Numbered from the stretch's first letter, positions 1 to 6,493 are shown. The stretch is 10,310 bases of DNA from an uncultured Eubacteriales bacterium (GCA_900550955.1 URUF01000066.1:1-10310); one strand, 5' to 3'. The notes: generated from the sequence alone by a model not told the origin. Program-made: numbers and translations.

Positions 1-73
1 AGTGGCCAGAACGACGATTGAGGTTGCGGGTCTGCGGCCCTCCAAACCTCCCATGAGGTTTATCGACAGTCTG

Positions 74-110
74 AGGCTGGCCGGAGGGCCTTGCGCCCTC
101 CGACCAGCCT
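74..110 (+). terminator. Long GC-rich hairpin, possible weak terminator or dispersed repeat
   Basis: AGGCTGG (74-80) pairs with CCAGCCT (104-110), and CGGAGGGC (82-89) pairs with GCCCTCCG (95-102), with one C/A mismatch between the two helices and a five-base loop. That is 15 base pairs in all. The 3' side reads AATTTGC, so the U tract expected of a strong intrinsic terminator is missing. It could be an attenuator, a processing site, or part of a dispersed intergenic repeat. Confidence 0.45.
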
Positions 111-137
111 AATTTGCAGCACCAAACAAAATACCCA

Positions 138-187
138 CCCCTGCGCGCCATAGGCGCGCAGTCCGGGGCGCAGGGGCTTAGCCCCTG
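138..187 (+). promoter_or_regulatory. Mutually exclusive hairpins just upstream of the URO-D gene RBS
   Basis: Three pairings are possible. TGCGCGCC (142-149) pairs with GGCGCGCA (153-160). CAGGGGC (171-177) pairs with GCCCCTG (181-187). Alternatively CCCCTGCGC (138-146) pairs with GCGCAGGGG (168-176), which competes with both of the others. The last hairpin ends eight bases before the AAAGGA ribosome binding site (195-200). The layout could allow conformational control of the operon, but such GC-rich inverted repeats may also simply be dispersed intergenic elements. Confidence 0.4.
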
Positions 188-210
188 GCAGAAGAAAGGA
201 TGCGTTTGCG

Positions 211-1197
211 ATGAATAAAAAGGAGCGGCTTATGGCCGTTTTGAACCATGAAAGGCCGGATCGGATTCCGGCGGGGTTTTGGTTCCATTTCGAGGGGAAC
301 AAGGCCCGGGGCGAAGCCTGCGTGAAGGCCCACGTGGATTACTTCCATGCCGTGGATACGGACTTTGTGAAAATCATGTCCGACGGGCTGGGCTATCCGC
401 TGCGCGTTACCATCGACCGGGCGCAGGACTGGTATAACGTGGCCCCCCTGAAGGAGGACGACCCCTTCTTTACCGATAGCGTGGCGCGCTGCACCGCCAT
501 CAACGCGGCCATTGGCAAGGAATGCTACACGTTTTACAATTTCTTTTCGCCGTTTAATATCGTAAGGGCGTGCAACGTGTTTACGGAAAACGCGCTGCAG
601 GGGCGCAGCTGGGACGCCACGGTGATGGCCCACCTGCGCGAGGCCCCCGACGCGCTTAGATACGCGCTAAACGTAATCGCGGGCGATTTGGCAAAGCTTG
701 CCGTGCGCGTGATTCGCGAGGGCGGCTGCCTGGGCGTGTACCAAAGCCTTCAGGGGGCCGAGAAGGGCCGCATGAGCGAGCAGGAATACGCCGGCGTGGT
801 GAAGCCCTCGGATATGATTGTGCTGGAGGCCTTCAATGCCGCAAGCCCCTATAATATCCTGCATATGTGCTCCTGGGCGGGCGACCCCAACCATTTGGGC
901 TACTGGCGGGACTATCCCTGCCGGGTAAAGAACTGGGGCACGGGCGTGGAGCAGCTGCCGCTTGAAAAGGGCGTGGACTACTTTGGGCCTGATACGGTGC
1001 TTTTGGGCGGGCTGGATAACCGCCGGGGCCAGCCGCTGGCGAGCGGCAATCGCGAGCAGGTTCAGGCCGCCGTGCGGGATGTGCTCGCCCGCATGGGCGA
1101 TAGGCCCTTCCTGCTTGGCGCGGACTGCACTGTGCCAAGCGATATCGATATGGATCACATCCGTTGGGTGATGGAGGCGCTCAAGGCGGAACAATGA
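211..1197 (+). CDS. URO-D superfamily protein, methyltransferase (MtaA/MtbA)-like
   Basis: A 328-residue protein of the uroporphyrinogen decarboxylase superfamily. The opening KERLMAVLNHERPDRIP is typical of the MtaA/CmuA-like branch. The arginine-rich N-terminal active-site signature of true HemE is absent, so haem synthesis is unlikely. H218-x-C220 (HMC) and C306 (in GADCTVPSD) match the His-x-Cys...Cys zinc ligands of cobalamin:CoM-type methyltransferases, which transfer a methyl group from a corrinoid protein to a thiol. No corrinoid protein gene is nearby, so the substrate is unknown. The ATG follows AAAGGA with 10 bases between. The sugar permease gene starts about 40 bp downstream, suggesting co-transcription and a role in processing the imported compound. 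Cytoplasmic; no signal peptide. Confidence 0.8.
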   Translation: MNKKERLMAVLNHERPDRIPAGFWFHFEGNKARGEACVKAHVDYFHAVDTDFVKIMSDGLGYPLRVTIDRAQDWYNVAPLKEDDPFFTDSVARCTAINAAIGKECYTFYNFFSPFNIVRACNVFTENALQGRSWDATVMAHLREAPDALRYALNVIAGDLAKLAVRVIREGGCLGVYQSLQGAEKGRMSEQEYAGVVKPSDMIVLEAFNAASPYNILHMCSWAGDPNHLGYWRDYPCRVKNWGTGVEQLPLEKGVDYFGPDTVLLGGLDNRRGQPLASGNREQVQAAVRDVLARMGDRPFLLGADCTVPSDIDMDHIRWVMEALKAEQ

Positions 1198-1240
1198 CCG
1201 CGCCTATATCCGCGCGGGCCTTCAAAGGGGGGAAATGCGC

Positions 1241-2113
1241 ATGAAACACAGGCTGTGGAAGCGTTATGGCTTCGCTTACCTGGCAATCTGCCCGTTTTTT
1301 ATTCAATTTTTGATTTTCCAGCTCATTCCCACGCTGGCTACGTTCTATTACAGCTTTACCAACTGGAACGGTATGAAAAAGCCCCGCTGGGTAGGCCTGG
1401 ATAACTATGGCATGATGCTTCAGGACTACCAGTTCCTGGACGCGTTTCGCAACACGGCGATGTACTGGGCAATTGGCGTGGCGGGGGTATTGTGCCTGGC
1501 GCTGATGATCGCCTCGCTGCTCAACAGCCCGGCGCTGCGGCTGAAGCGCTTTTTCAAAACCGTTACGTTTTTGCCCTATGTGTGCGCCTCCATGGCCATG
1601 GGCCTGATTTTTGGCATGCTGTTTGACGAAAACGCCGGGCTGGTGAACGCCGTGATCGAGCTGTTTGGCGGGCGGGCGCTGCCGTGGCTCACCAGCAGCC
1701 GCCTGGCGCGCATCCCGGTGCATATTCTCTTCATCTGGCGCACTATTCCTTGGTATACGCTCATTTTCCTGTCCGGGCTGCTAAACATCCCAACGGAGTT
1801 TTACGAGGCCGCCACAGTGGACGGCGCGTCCGGCGCGCAAAAGTTTTTCCGCATCACGCTGCCGCAGCTGGGCAACATCTCCTTCTTCTGCTTTGTAACC
1901 ATCACCGTGGACGCGTGGAAGATTTTTAACGAGCCCTATACCCTGGCCGGGCCCGGCTCGTCCAACACGTCGCTGTTCCAGCTGATGTACGTAAACGGTT
2001 TCAAAATTTTTAAAATGGGCTATGCCTCCGCGCTGGGCGTGGTGCTGATTGTGATCCTGCTTGTGATCTCGCTGGTTCAGTTCCGGGTCAGGCGCATACA
2101 GGGCGAGCTGTAA
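1241..2113 (+). CDS. ABC sugar transporter permease, UgpA/MalF-type (CUT1)
   Basis: Integral membrane subunit of a carbohydrate ABC importer, 290 residues. About six hydrophobic segments are visible: residues 11-37, 72-95, 106-128, 157-182, 211-226 and 261-282. The cytoplasmic EAA loop that docks on the ATPase is clear at 189-208, with E189-A-A, D194-G195 and a final LP at 207-208. The start is placed at the second ATG because AAAGGGGGG (1224-1232) is 8 bases from it but only 2 bases from the ATG at 1235. The partner permease follows 21 bp downstream. The substrate cannot be read from sequence; sugars or polyols are usual for this family. An ATPase must come from elsewhere, often a shared MsmK-type protein in Firmicutes. 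Confidence 0.9.
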   Translation: MKHRLWKRYGFAYLAICPFFIQFLIFQLIPTLATFYYSFTNWNGMKKPRWVGLDNYGMMLQDYQFLDAFRNTAMYWAIGVAGVLCLALMIASLLNSPALRLKRFFKTVTFLPYVCASMAMGLIFGMLFDENAGLVNAVIELFGGRALPWLTSSRLARIPVHILFIWRTIPWYTLIFLSGLLNIPTEFYEAATVDGASGAQKFFRITLPQLGNISFFCFVTITVDAWKIFNEPYTLAGPGSSNTSLFQLMYVNGFKIFKMGYASALGVVLIVILLVISLVQFRVRRIQGEL

Positions 2114-2134
2114 CGGGGAAAGGAGGAATCCCCT

Positions 2135-2974
2135 ATGAGCTATCGAACCAAACAAAGGCTGTGGAAGCTATTGATTCACCTGGTGATGATCGCGATTGTG
2201 GCGGCGTGCCTGTTCCCGGTTTTGTGGTCGTGCGTCATTTCCATCAAAACCGTGGGCGAAAAGGTGTCTGGCTTTCACGCGCTTCGCATTACGCAGCCGA
2301 CGCTTGCCAATTACGAGCGGCTGTTTGAGCTGATTCCCCTGTGGCGGCATTTGGGCAACAGCGTGTTTACCAGCGTTGTGGGCACGCTTACGACGCTTGT
2401 GTTTTGCTCGCTGGCGGGGTTCGCGTTTGCCAAATATCGCTTTCCCGGGCGAAACGCGCTGTTTTACTTTGTCGTTGCAACCATGACCATTCCCGCCGAG
2501 GTGGGCGCGGTGCCGCTGTTTTTGATCATGAAAAACCTGGAGCTGATCAACAGCCTGTGGTCGCTCATCCTGCCAAGGCTGGCAACGGCGGTGGGCGTGT
2601 TCTATCTCAGGCAATACATCATGGAGGTGCCGGACGAGATTTTGGAGGCCGCGCGTATCGACGGCTGCCGCGATTTGGGCATCTTTTGGCGCATTGTGTG
2701 CCCCGTTATCAAACCGGCGCTGGCCTCGTGGGCCTCGCTTACGCTGATTGCCCGCTGGAACGACTTTTTCTGGCCGCTTTTGTTCCTGAACAAAACGCCC
2801 AAGTATACGCTGATGGTTTCTGTGTCCATGCTGCCGCTGAGCGACGGGCTGGCTACGCCCTGGCAGGTGATTCTTGCGGGCACGACGCTGGTGATTGTTC
2901 CAAGCATTTTGATGTACCTGTTTATGCAGACGTTCCAAAAGGAAGGCGCCACCGCGGGCGCCGTAAAGGGCTAA
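2135..2974 (+). CDS. ABC sugar transporter permease, UgpE/MalG-type (CUT1)
   Basis: Second membrane subunit of the same importer, 279 residues, expected to form a heterodimer with the preceding permease. Hydrophobic segments lie near residues 12-35, 76-99, 108-132, 138-158, 192-216 and 245-265. The EAA loop (171-190) contains EAARIDG and ends in a conserved proline. The motif WNDFFWPLLF (208-217) is typical of the UgpE/MalG branch. AAAGGAGG (2119-2126) sits 8 bases before the ATG. The aldo/keto reductase gene begins 26 bp after the stop, behind another strong RBS, so the genes form one transcription unit. Confidence 0.9.
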   Translation: MSYRTKQRLWKLLIHLVMIAIVAACLFPVLWSCVISIKTVGEKVSGFHALRITQPTLANYERLFELIPLWRHLGNSVFTSVVGTLTTLVFCSLAGFAFAKYRFPGRNALFYFVVATMTIPAEVGAVPLFLIMKNLELINSLWSLILPRLATAVGVFYLRQYIMEVPDEILEAARIDGCRDLGIFWRIVCPVIKPALASWASLTLIARWNDFFWPLLFLNKTPKYTLMVSVSMLPLSDGLATPWQVILAGTTLVIVPSILMYLFMQTFQKEGATAGAVKG

Positions 2975-3000
2975 CGCCACAGTAAAGGAGGAACCGCTTT

Positions 3001-3915
3001 ATGAAACGCTATCAACCCGCTCCCGGCCTTTCCATTCCCTGCGTGGCAATGGGCTGCATGCGCATTGCCGGCATGGAGGTTGGGGCCCTGGAAACGCTTG
3101 TTCAAACCGCTTTGGAGGGCGGCATGGATTTTTTTGACCACGCGGATTTTTATGGCGACCACCAATCCGAGGCGCGCTTTGGCGAAATGCTCCAGGCAAA
3201 CCCCTCCCTGCGCGGTCGCATGCTTATCCAAAGCAAGTGCGGCATCCGCGCCGGGTTTTACGATTCCTCCTACGAGCATATTGTGAACAGCGCCGAAAAC
3301 AGCCTGCGCAAGCTTCATACCGACCATCTGGACGCGCTGCTCATCCACCGCCCGGATGTGCTGGCCGAGCCGGAGGAGATCGCCCGCGCCTTCCGCAGCC
3401 TTAAGGAGGCGGGCAAGGTGCGCTACTTTGGCGTAAGCAACCACAGCCCCATGCAGGTGGAGGCGCTTCAGCAGGCCGTGGGCGACCGCCTGCTGTTTAA
3501 CCAGATGCAGCTAAGCATTGTGCACACCGGCATGATTGACCAGGGCATCAACGTCAACACCACCTTCCCCGGCTCCGTGGACCGCGATGGCGGCGTGCTG
3601 GAATACATGAAGCTGAAAAAGATGGTGCTGCAAGTATGGTCGCCGTTCCAGCATGGCTTTATCGAGGGCGTGTTCCTGGACAACCCGGCCTTCCCGGAGG
3701 TGAACCGCATCCTGGACGAGATGGCGGAAAAATACGGCGTAAGCAAAACCGCCCTCACCGTGGCGTGGCTGCTGCGCCTGCCGATGATGGTGCAGGTTAT
3801 TTGCGGCACCACCAGCCCGGCGCGCGTGAAGCAGATCCTCTCCGCGGCGGAGGTGACCCTTTCCCGCGAGGACTGGTACGCCATTTACCGCGCGGCGGGC
3901 AACAGGCTGCCGTAA
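3001..3915 (+). CDS. Aldo/keto reductase, YdhF-like
   Basis: A 304-residue NAD(P)H-dependent oxidoreductase of the AKR superfamily, resembling E. coli YdhF. The catalytic tetrad is intact: D46 and Y51 (FDHADFYG), K79 (SKCGI) and H116 (LLIHRPD). Further family marks are GKVRYFGVSNHSP (138-150) and a C-terminal cofactor segment around 270-285 (ICGTTSPARV). It would reduce aldehydes or ketones, or oxidise the alcohol or sugar in reverse. As the last gene of a sugar-import operon it probably acts on the imported compound or a breakdown product; this is inferred from context. AAAGGAGG (2984-2991) lies 9 bases before the ATG, and a strong terminator follows the stop. Confidence 0.88.
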   Translation: MKRYQPAPGLSIPCVAMGCMRIAGMEVGALETLVQTALEGGMDFFDHADFYGDHQSEARFGEMLQANPSLRGRMLIQSKCGIRAGFYDSSYEHIVNSAENSLRKLHTDHLDALLIHRPDVLAEPEEIARAFRSLKEAGKVRYFGVSNHSPMQVEALQQAVGDRLLFNQMQLSIVHTGMIDQGINVNTTFPGSVDRDGGVLEYMKLKKMVLQVWSPFQHGFIEGVFLDNPAFPEVNRILDEMAEKYGVSKTALTVAWLLRLPMMVQVICGTTSPARVKQILSAAEVTLSREDWYAIYRAAGNRLP

Positions 3916-3934
3916 GCCGCGCCCCTTTTTACGC

Positions 3935-3997
3935 AAGGCCGGGGTTTCCCGCCCGCGCCGGCAGCAGGCTGCCGGGCGGGGGAGCCCCGGCCTTTTG
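3935..3997 (+). terminator. Rho-independent terminator of the URO-D-ABC-AKR operon
   Basis: The outer stem pairs AAGGCCGGGG (3935-3944) with CCCCGGCCTT (3985-3994). An inner stem pairs CCCGCCCG (3948-3955) with CGGGCGGG (3973-3980). The 3' arm runs into TTTT. It lies 20 bp past the aldo/keto reductase stop, so it separates that operon from spo0A. Confidence 0.85.
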
Positions 3998-4022
3998 CCA
4001 TGCCGCAAGACAGGGGCGGCCC

Positions 4023-4034
4023 ACAATATATTGT
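4023..4034. promoter_or_regulatory. Perfect 12-bp palindrome ACAATATATTGT, NrdR-box-like
   Basis: ACAATATATTGT is a perfect dyad. Its core CAATATATTG fits the general NrdR-box pattern (CWATATATWG). NrdR boxes normally occur as two phased copies upstream of ribonucleotide reductase genes. Only one copy is visible here and no nrd gene is near, so binding by NrdR is speculative. Confidence 0.3.
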
Positions 4035-4118
4035 AGGGTCAATAAAGGGAAAAATTTGGCGCGCAAAGGCCGCTAAACGCTAAAACCGTTGCCACACAAC
4101 ATTTCTTGCCTAAAAATC

Positions 4119-4125
4119 TGTCGCA
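4119..4125 (+). promoter_or_regulatory. Candidate 0A box (Spo0A binding site)
   Basis: TGTCGCA matches the 0A-box consensus TGTCGAA at six of seven positions. It lies about 60 bp upstream of the -10 hexamer of spo0A, a reasonable place for autoregulation. A seven-base near match can occur by chance. Confidence 0.35.
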
Positions 4126-4179
4126 ATATGGCGCATTGGTTCTATTTTCCTCGAATTCCACTTGTGGATGCGGTTCATG

Positions 4180-4188
4180 TGCTATAAT
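4180..4188 (+). promoter_or_regulatory. Extended -10 promoter of spo0A
   Basis: A perfect TATAAT (4183-4188) is preceded by TGC, giving an extended -10 (TGnTATAAT). The -35 is weak; TTGTGG at 4162-4167 is only 15 bp away. A transcript would start near 4195, about 24 nt before the chosen GTG. This also rules out the ATG at 4162 as the true start. Confidence 0.65.
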
Positions 4189-4218
4189 GCAGAAAACACT
4201 CAATCAGGAGGGGTAAAC

Positions 4219-4989
4219 GTGTTGAACGCACGGATCCTAGTGGTGGACGACCATGGCACGCTGCGCAAAAGCATTGCGGATTTCCTAAGGACCCAGCAGG
4301 ATGTGGATACGGTACAGGAGGCTGCCAACGGCGTGGAGGCGCTCAAGTGCCTGCGTGAAAGCCATTTTGATATTATGATCACCGATTTGGTGATGCCTAT
4401 GATGGACGGATACATGCTTTTGGAGGAAATGCAGCGGCAGATTGACAATCCCCCGCGCACGATTGTGATGTCCGCCCTATCGCGGGACGATTTTGTGAGC
4501 CGCGCCATTGGCCTGGGCGCTGTGTTTTACATGGTCAAGCCCTTTGAGCCGGAGCACCTGTTGGGCCATATCCGCGATATTCAGGACAGCGCGCCGGACA
4601 TGCCGGCCTTCGCGCACACGGGCCGCCAGCCCCATGTGCAAACCCTGGACGAGCGCCTTGGCAGCCTGTTTTTAACCATCGGCATCCCCGCGCATATCAA
4701 GGGCTATCAGTTCCTGCGCTACGGCGTAAAAATGGTGATTGAGCAGCCGGATATGATCAACCGCATCACCAAGGAGCTCTACCCCAGCATTGCCAAGCAT
4801 TTTGGCACCACTGCCAGCAAGGTGGAGCGCGCCATCCGCCATGCCATCGAGGTGGCGTGGAACCGGGGAAGGGTGGACACCCTCAACCGGGCCTTTGGCT
4901 GCCGCGTATGCACGCCGGAGGATAAGCCTACCAACGGAGAATTTATCGCCATGCTGGCGGATAAGCTGAGCCTGGAAAGGAGCGCGTGA
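4219..4989 (+). CDS. spo0A: Spo0A, master response regulator of sporulation
   Basis: A 256-residue response regulator. The receiver domain spans about residues 4-122, with acidic pocket D10-D11, phosphoacceptor D56 (MITDLVMP), S85 and K107 (VKPF). The C-terminal domain (about 145-254) is unmistakably Spo0A: GIPAHIKGYQFLR (155-167), LYPSIAKHFGTTASKVERA (187-205), IRHAIEVAWNRG (206-217) and KPTNGEFIAMLADKL (236-250). In the family, phosphorylated Spo0A dimerises on 0A boxes to start sporulation. The GTG start at 4219 is chosen because AGGAGGGG (4206-4213) lies 5 bases before it, and an in-frame ATG at 4162 overlaps the promoter. Unlike the common arrangement, no spoIVB is upstream. A divergent Spo0A paralogue is possible. 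Confidence 0.9.
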   Translation: MLNARILVVDDHGTLRKSIADFLRTQQDVDTVQEAANGVEALKCLRESHFDIMITDLVMPMMDGYMLLEEMQRQIDNPPRTIVMSALSRDDFVSRAIGLGAVFYMVKPFEPEHLLGHIRDIQDSAPDMPAFAHTGRQPHVQTLDERLGSLFLTIGIPAHIKGYQFLRYGVKMVIEQPDMINRITKELYPSIAKHFGTTASKVERAIRHAIEVAWNRGRVDTLNRAFGCRVCTPEDKPTNGEFIAMLADKLSLERSA

Positions 4990-5165
4990 GAACCCCTTAT
5001 TTTATGAGGGGCTTACGAAATGGCCAAACCAGCGAAACCCAAAACCTGAAACCAACCAACGCCAGGCATTTACCGCCCCTTTTCCTGTAAGCGGAGCGCA
5101 GGGAAGAAAGGCGTATATGAAGGGCGTTGGTTTTTGCGTAGCAAAGCACGCCTTCAAATTGTGGG
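4990..5165. other. Structured intergenic region between spo0A and the hipA-like gene
   Basis: No credible gene. Hairpins include CCCCTTAT (4993-5000) with ATGAGGGG (5004-5011, one G-U pair), AAGGCGT (5108-5114) with ACGCCTT (5148-5154), and nested TTTGC (5133-5137) with GCAAA (5141-5145). The block GGGCGTT-GG-TTTTTGC (5122-5137) recurs without the GG at 5182-5193, in and after the terminator. A minus-strand ORF through this region is low-complexity in origin and looks like translated repeat. Confidence 0.5.
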
Positions 5166-5190
5166 ACGCCCCTCGTTGAGGGGCGTTTTT
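5166..5190 (+). terminator. Rho-independent terminator downstream of spo0A
   Basis: ACGCCCCTC (5166-5174), loop GTT, GAGGGGCGT (5178-5186), followed by TTTT. It is a perfect 9-bp stem with a U tract on the + strand only, so it serves transcripts arriving from spo0A. It lies immediately past the 3' end of the convergent hipA-like gene. On the - strand the hairpin has no T run after it. Confidence 0.85.
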
Positions 5191-5193
5191 GCA

Positions 5194-6225
5194 TTACGTA
5201 TGATCGCCGCGAAGGAAGGCGTTTCCCACTTCGCAGGCTTCCTTCATGAAAGGCCGCTTTGCGCATTCTTCCAGCAGCGTTTTTAGATCCTCAAGATCCT
5301 GATCGCGCAATCCGTACGTCTTCTCAAAGCTGCGCAGCATGCCATCGGAATAATGCCCGCTAGGATTGGACAGGTATGCCTGATTGTTATCAAAGTTCGG
5401 GGCCATGCGCAGGATCCCGCCGGTGACGGCGGAACGGATAACGCCATAATTGCGCATGTGCCTATCGGTGTTCATAAACAGCGCATCCGCCAGCAGAATC
5501 CGCCTGAAAGCGCGCTCGAACGCCTCGCCAAGCGAAACGATATTCTTATAGATCACAAGCTCGTCATCGCTTCTGTCATCAAACATGAAGCGAAGCGAAT
5601 CATACGGTTCAAAAAACTCATCCTGCCCCACAAAATTGCGGGAACGAATGCGCGTGCGGTAATGGCCGGAGTACTGATACTCCGCAGCATCCCAGCCGCA
5701 GGCCATTACTACATGGCTGATCTCCCTTTCGCTGCGCGTAGCGGCAGAGGGCTGCAGCTTATAAAGCCACCAGTCGCCGTCCACATACTTCCACGTTTTG
5801 GGGAAGCTTCCGTCCGTGGAGGCGTTTGGGGTAACAATATTGCGCTTGCGAAGCGAAGTATCACTGGAGATAAGGATGAAGTCGCTGACGCTTTGCTGGT
5901 CTTCCACCTTGCACAGGTCCTTGCGGGGGATGAACGCGCCGTCCGCAAAGCAAGTGAAGGTATCGGAAATGCTGAACATATGCGTCATGATGGCAATAGC
6001 GGTTTTATCGCGGCTGCCGATCAGCTCATTGGCAAGCCGGCGATGCAGATACGTGTTCAAGTCAATGGCGCGCCCATACAGCCACTGTGCAAAACCGCCG
6101 GCAGATGCGTTACAGAGCTGCTTTGGCAAGAGGCGTTCCTTTTCGGCTGTGAAGGCCGTGATGACGCCTTTTTCATATTGGAATGTTGCGACGGGCTGAT
6201 CGGCGTTATAAAGACGGTACAGCAC
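5194..6225 (-). CDS. HipA-like serine/threonine kinase domain protein, solitary
   Basis: A 343-residue protein whose C-terminal half matches the HipA kinase fold. A Gly/Ser-rich nucleotide loop with a following lysine lies at residues 137-156 (TDGSFPKTWKY, K156), the catalytic-loop motif NTDRHMRNYG at 252-261 (D254, N259), and a metal-binding NFDN at 277-280 (D279). Residues 1-130 are not recognised and differ from the usual HipA N-terminal domain. No HipB-type antitoxin gene is adjacent. The GTG at 6225 is chosen because AAAGGAGG (6240-6233) is 7 bases away; a GTG at 6231 is too close, and upstream extension would cross the promoter. Base composition appears less GC-rich than neighbouring genes, suggesting acquisition by transfer. 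Toxicity is unproven; HipA-like kinases also include regulatory members. Confidence 0.75.
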   Translation of the reverse strand: MLYRLYNADQPVATFQYEKGVITAFTAEKERLLPKQLCNASAGGFAQWLYGRAIDLNTYLHRRLANELIGSRDKTAIAIMTHMFSISDTFTCFADGAFIPRKDLCKVEDQQSVSDFILISSDTSLRKRNIVTPNASTDGSFPKTWKYVDGDWWLYKLQPSAATRSEREISHVVMACGWDAAEYQYSGHYRTRIRSRNFVGQDEFFEPYDSLRFMFDDRSDDELVIYKNIVSLGEAFERAFRRILLADALFMNTDRHMRNYGVIRSAVTGGILRMAPNFDNNQAYLSNPSGHYSDGMLRSFEKTYGLRDQDLEDLKTLLEECAKRPFMKEACEVGNAFLRGDHT

Positions 6226-6247
6226 AGGCACGCCTCCTTTCCTGATT

Positions 6248-6276
6248 ATTATATGGGCCTGCGGAAACTTATGCAA
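6248..6276 (-). promoter_or_regulatory. Sigma-A-type promoter of the hipA-like gene
   Basis: On the - strand, TTGCAT (6276-6271) and a perfect TATAAT (6253-6248) are separated by exactly 17 bp. The transcript would begin near 6241, directly before the AAAGGAGG, leaving a very short 5' untranslated region of about 16 nt. Confidence 0.6.
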
Positions 6277-6375
6277 GCAAAGCCGGCTTTTCGCGGCCAT
6301 AGGGTATGGGCTGCGCTTCGCGGTCTGGCCTCCGTCCCCGTACCGGCCCAGGCCGCGCATATCCTCGTCCCGTCG

Positions 6376-6493
6376 GGGGACTGGAAGCCAAAGTGGGAAT
6401 CAGCGCCCAGGGCTTTAGCAAGCTTGTTCCTCTATTCGCATGAAAACGCGCCTGTTTTCATGCGCTGGCTGGCCTGGGGACTGGAACCCACAG
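6376..6493. repeat. 11-bp exact direct repeat, 100 bp apart, at the capA-like 3' end
   Basis: GGGGACTGGAA occurs at 6376-6386 and again at 6476-6486, exactly 100 bp apart. Similarity continues as gCCAaAG versus cCCAcAG. The second copy is inside the last codons of the capA-like gene and the first is between it and the hipA-like gene. It may mark a partial duplication or an insertion or deletion event, or be chance. Confidence 0.35.

Larger units (their letters stand above)
1..210. other. Leader/intergenic region upstream of the URO-D-ABC operon
   Basis: No complete gene is visible here. In + frame 1 the first bases read SGQNDD followed by TGA at 19-21, which could be the C-terminus of a gene lying mostly outside the window, but six codons cannot establish this. 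The rest is rich in GC hairpins (74-110 and 138-187, listed separately) separated by an AT-richer spacer around 111-137. I see no convincing -35/-10 promoter pair, so the downstream operon may be transcribed from further left, for example from a solute-binding-protein gene outside the window. Confidence 0.5.
3998..4218. other. Intergenic region upstream of spo0A
   Basis: About 220 bp, noticeably AT-richer than the flanking genes and without a gene. It holds the palindrome at 4023-4034, a 0A-box-like site at 4119-4125 and the spo0A promoter at 4180-4188, each listed separately. No small ORF with a good ribosome binding site was seen. Confidence 0.6.

Noticed and set aside
211..1197. HemE (uroporphyrinogen decarboxylase of haem synthesis)
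   Set aside because: The HemE N-terminal arginine signature is missing and an H-x-C...C zinc motif is present; no other haem genes are nearby.
2168..2980. 270-codon - strand ORF opposite the second permease
   Set aside because: The translation is a run of Arg, Gln and His without domain features; the + strand frame has clear permease motifs and RBS.
4162..4218. Upstream ATG start for spo0A
   Set aside because: It lies within the -35 region, upstream of the likely transcription start, and has no RBS. The GTG at 4219 follows AGGAGGGG.
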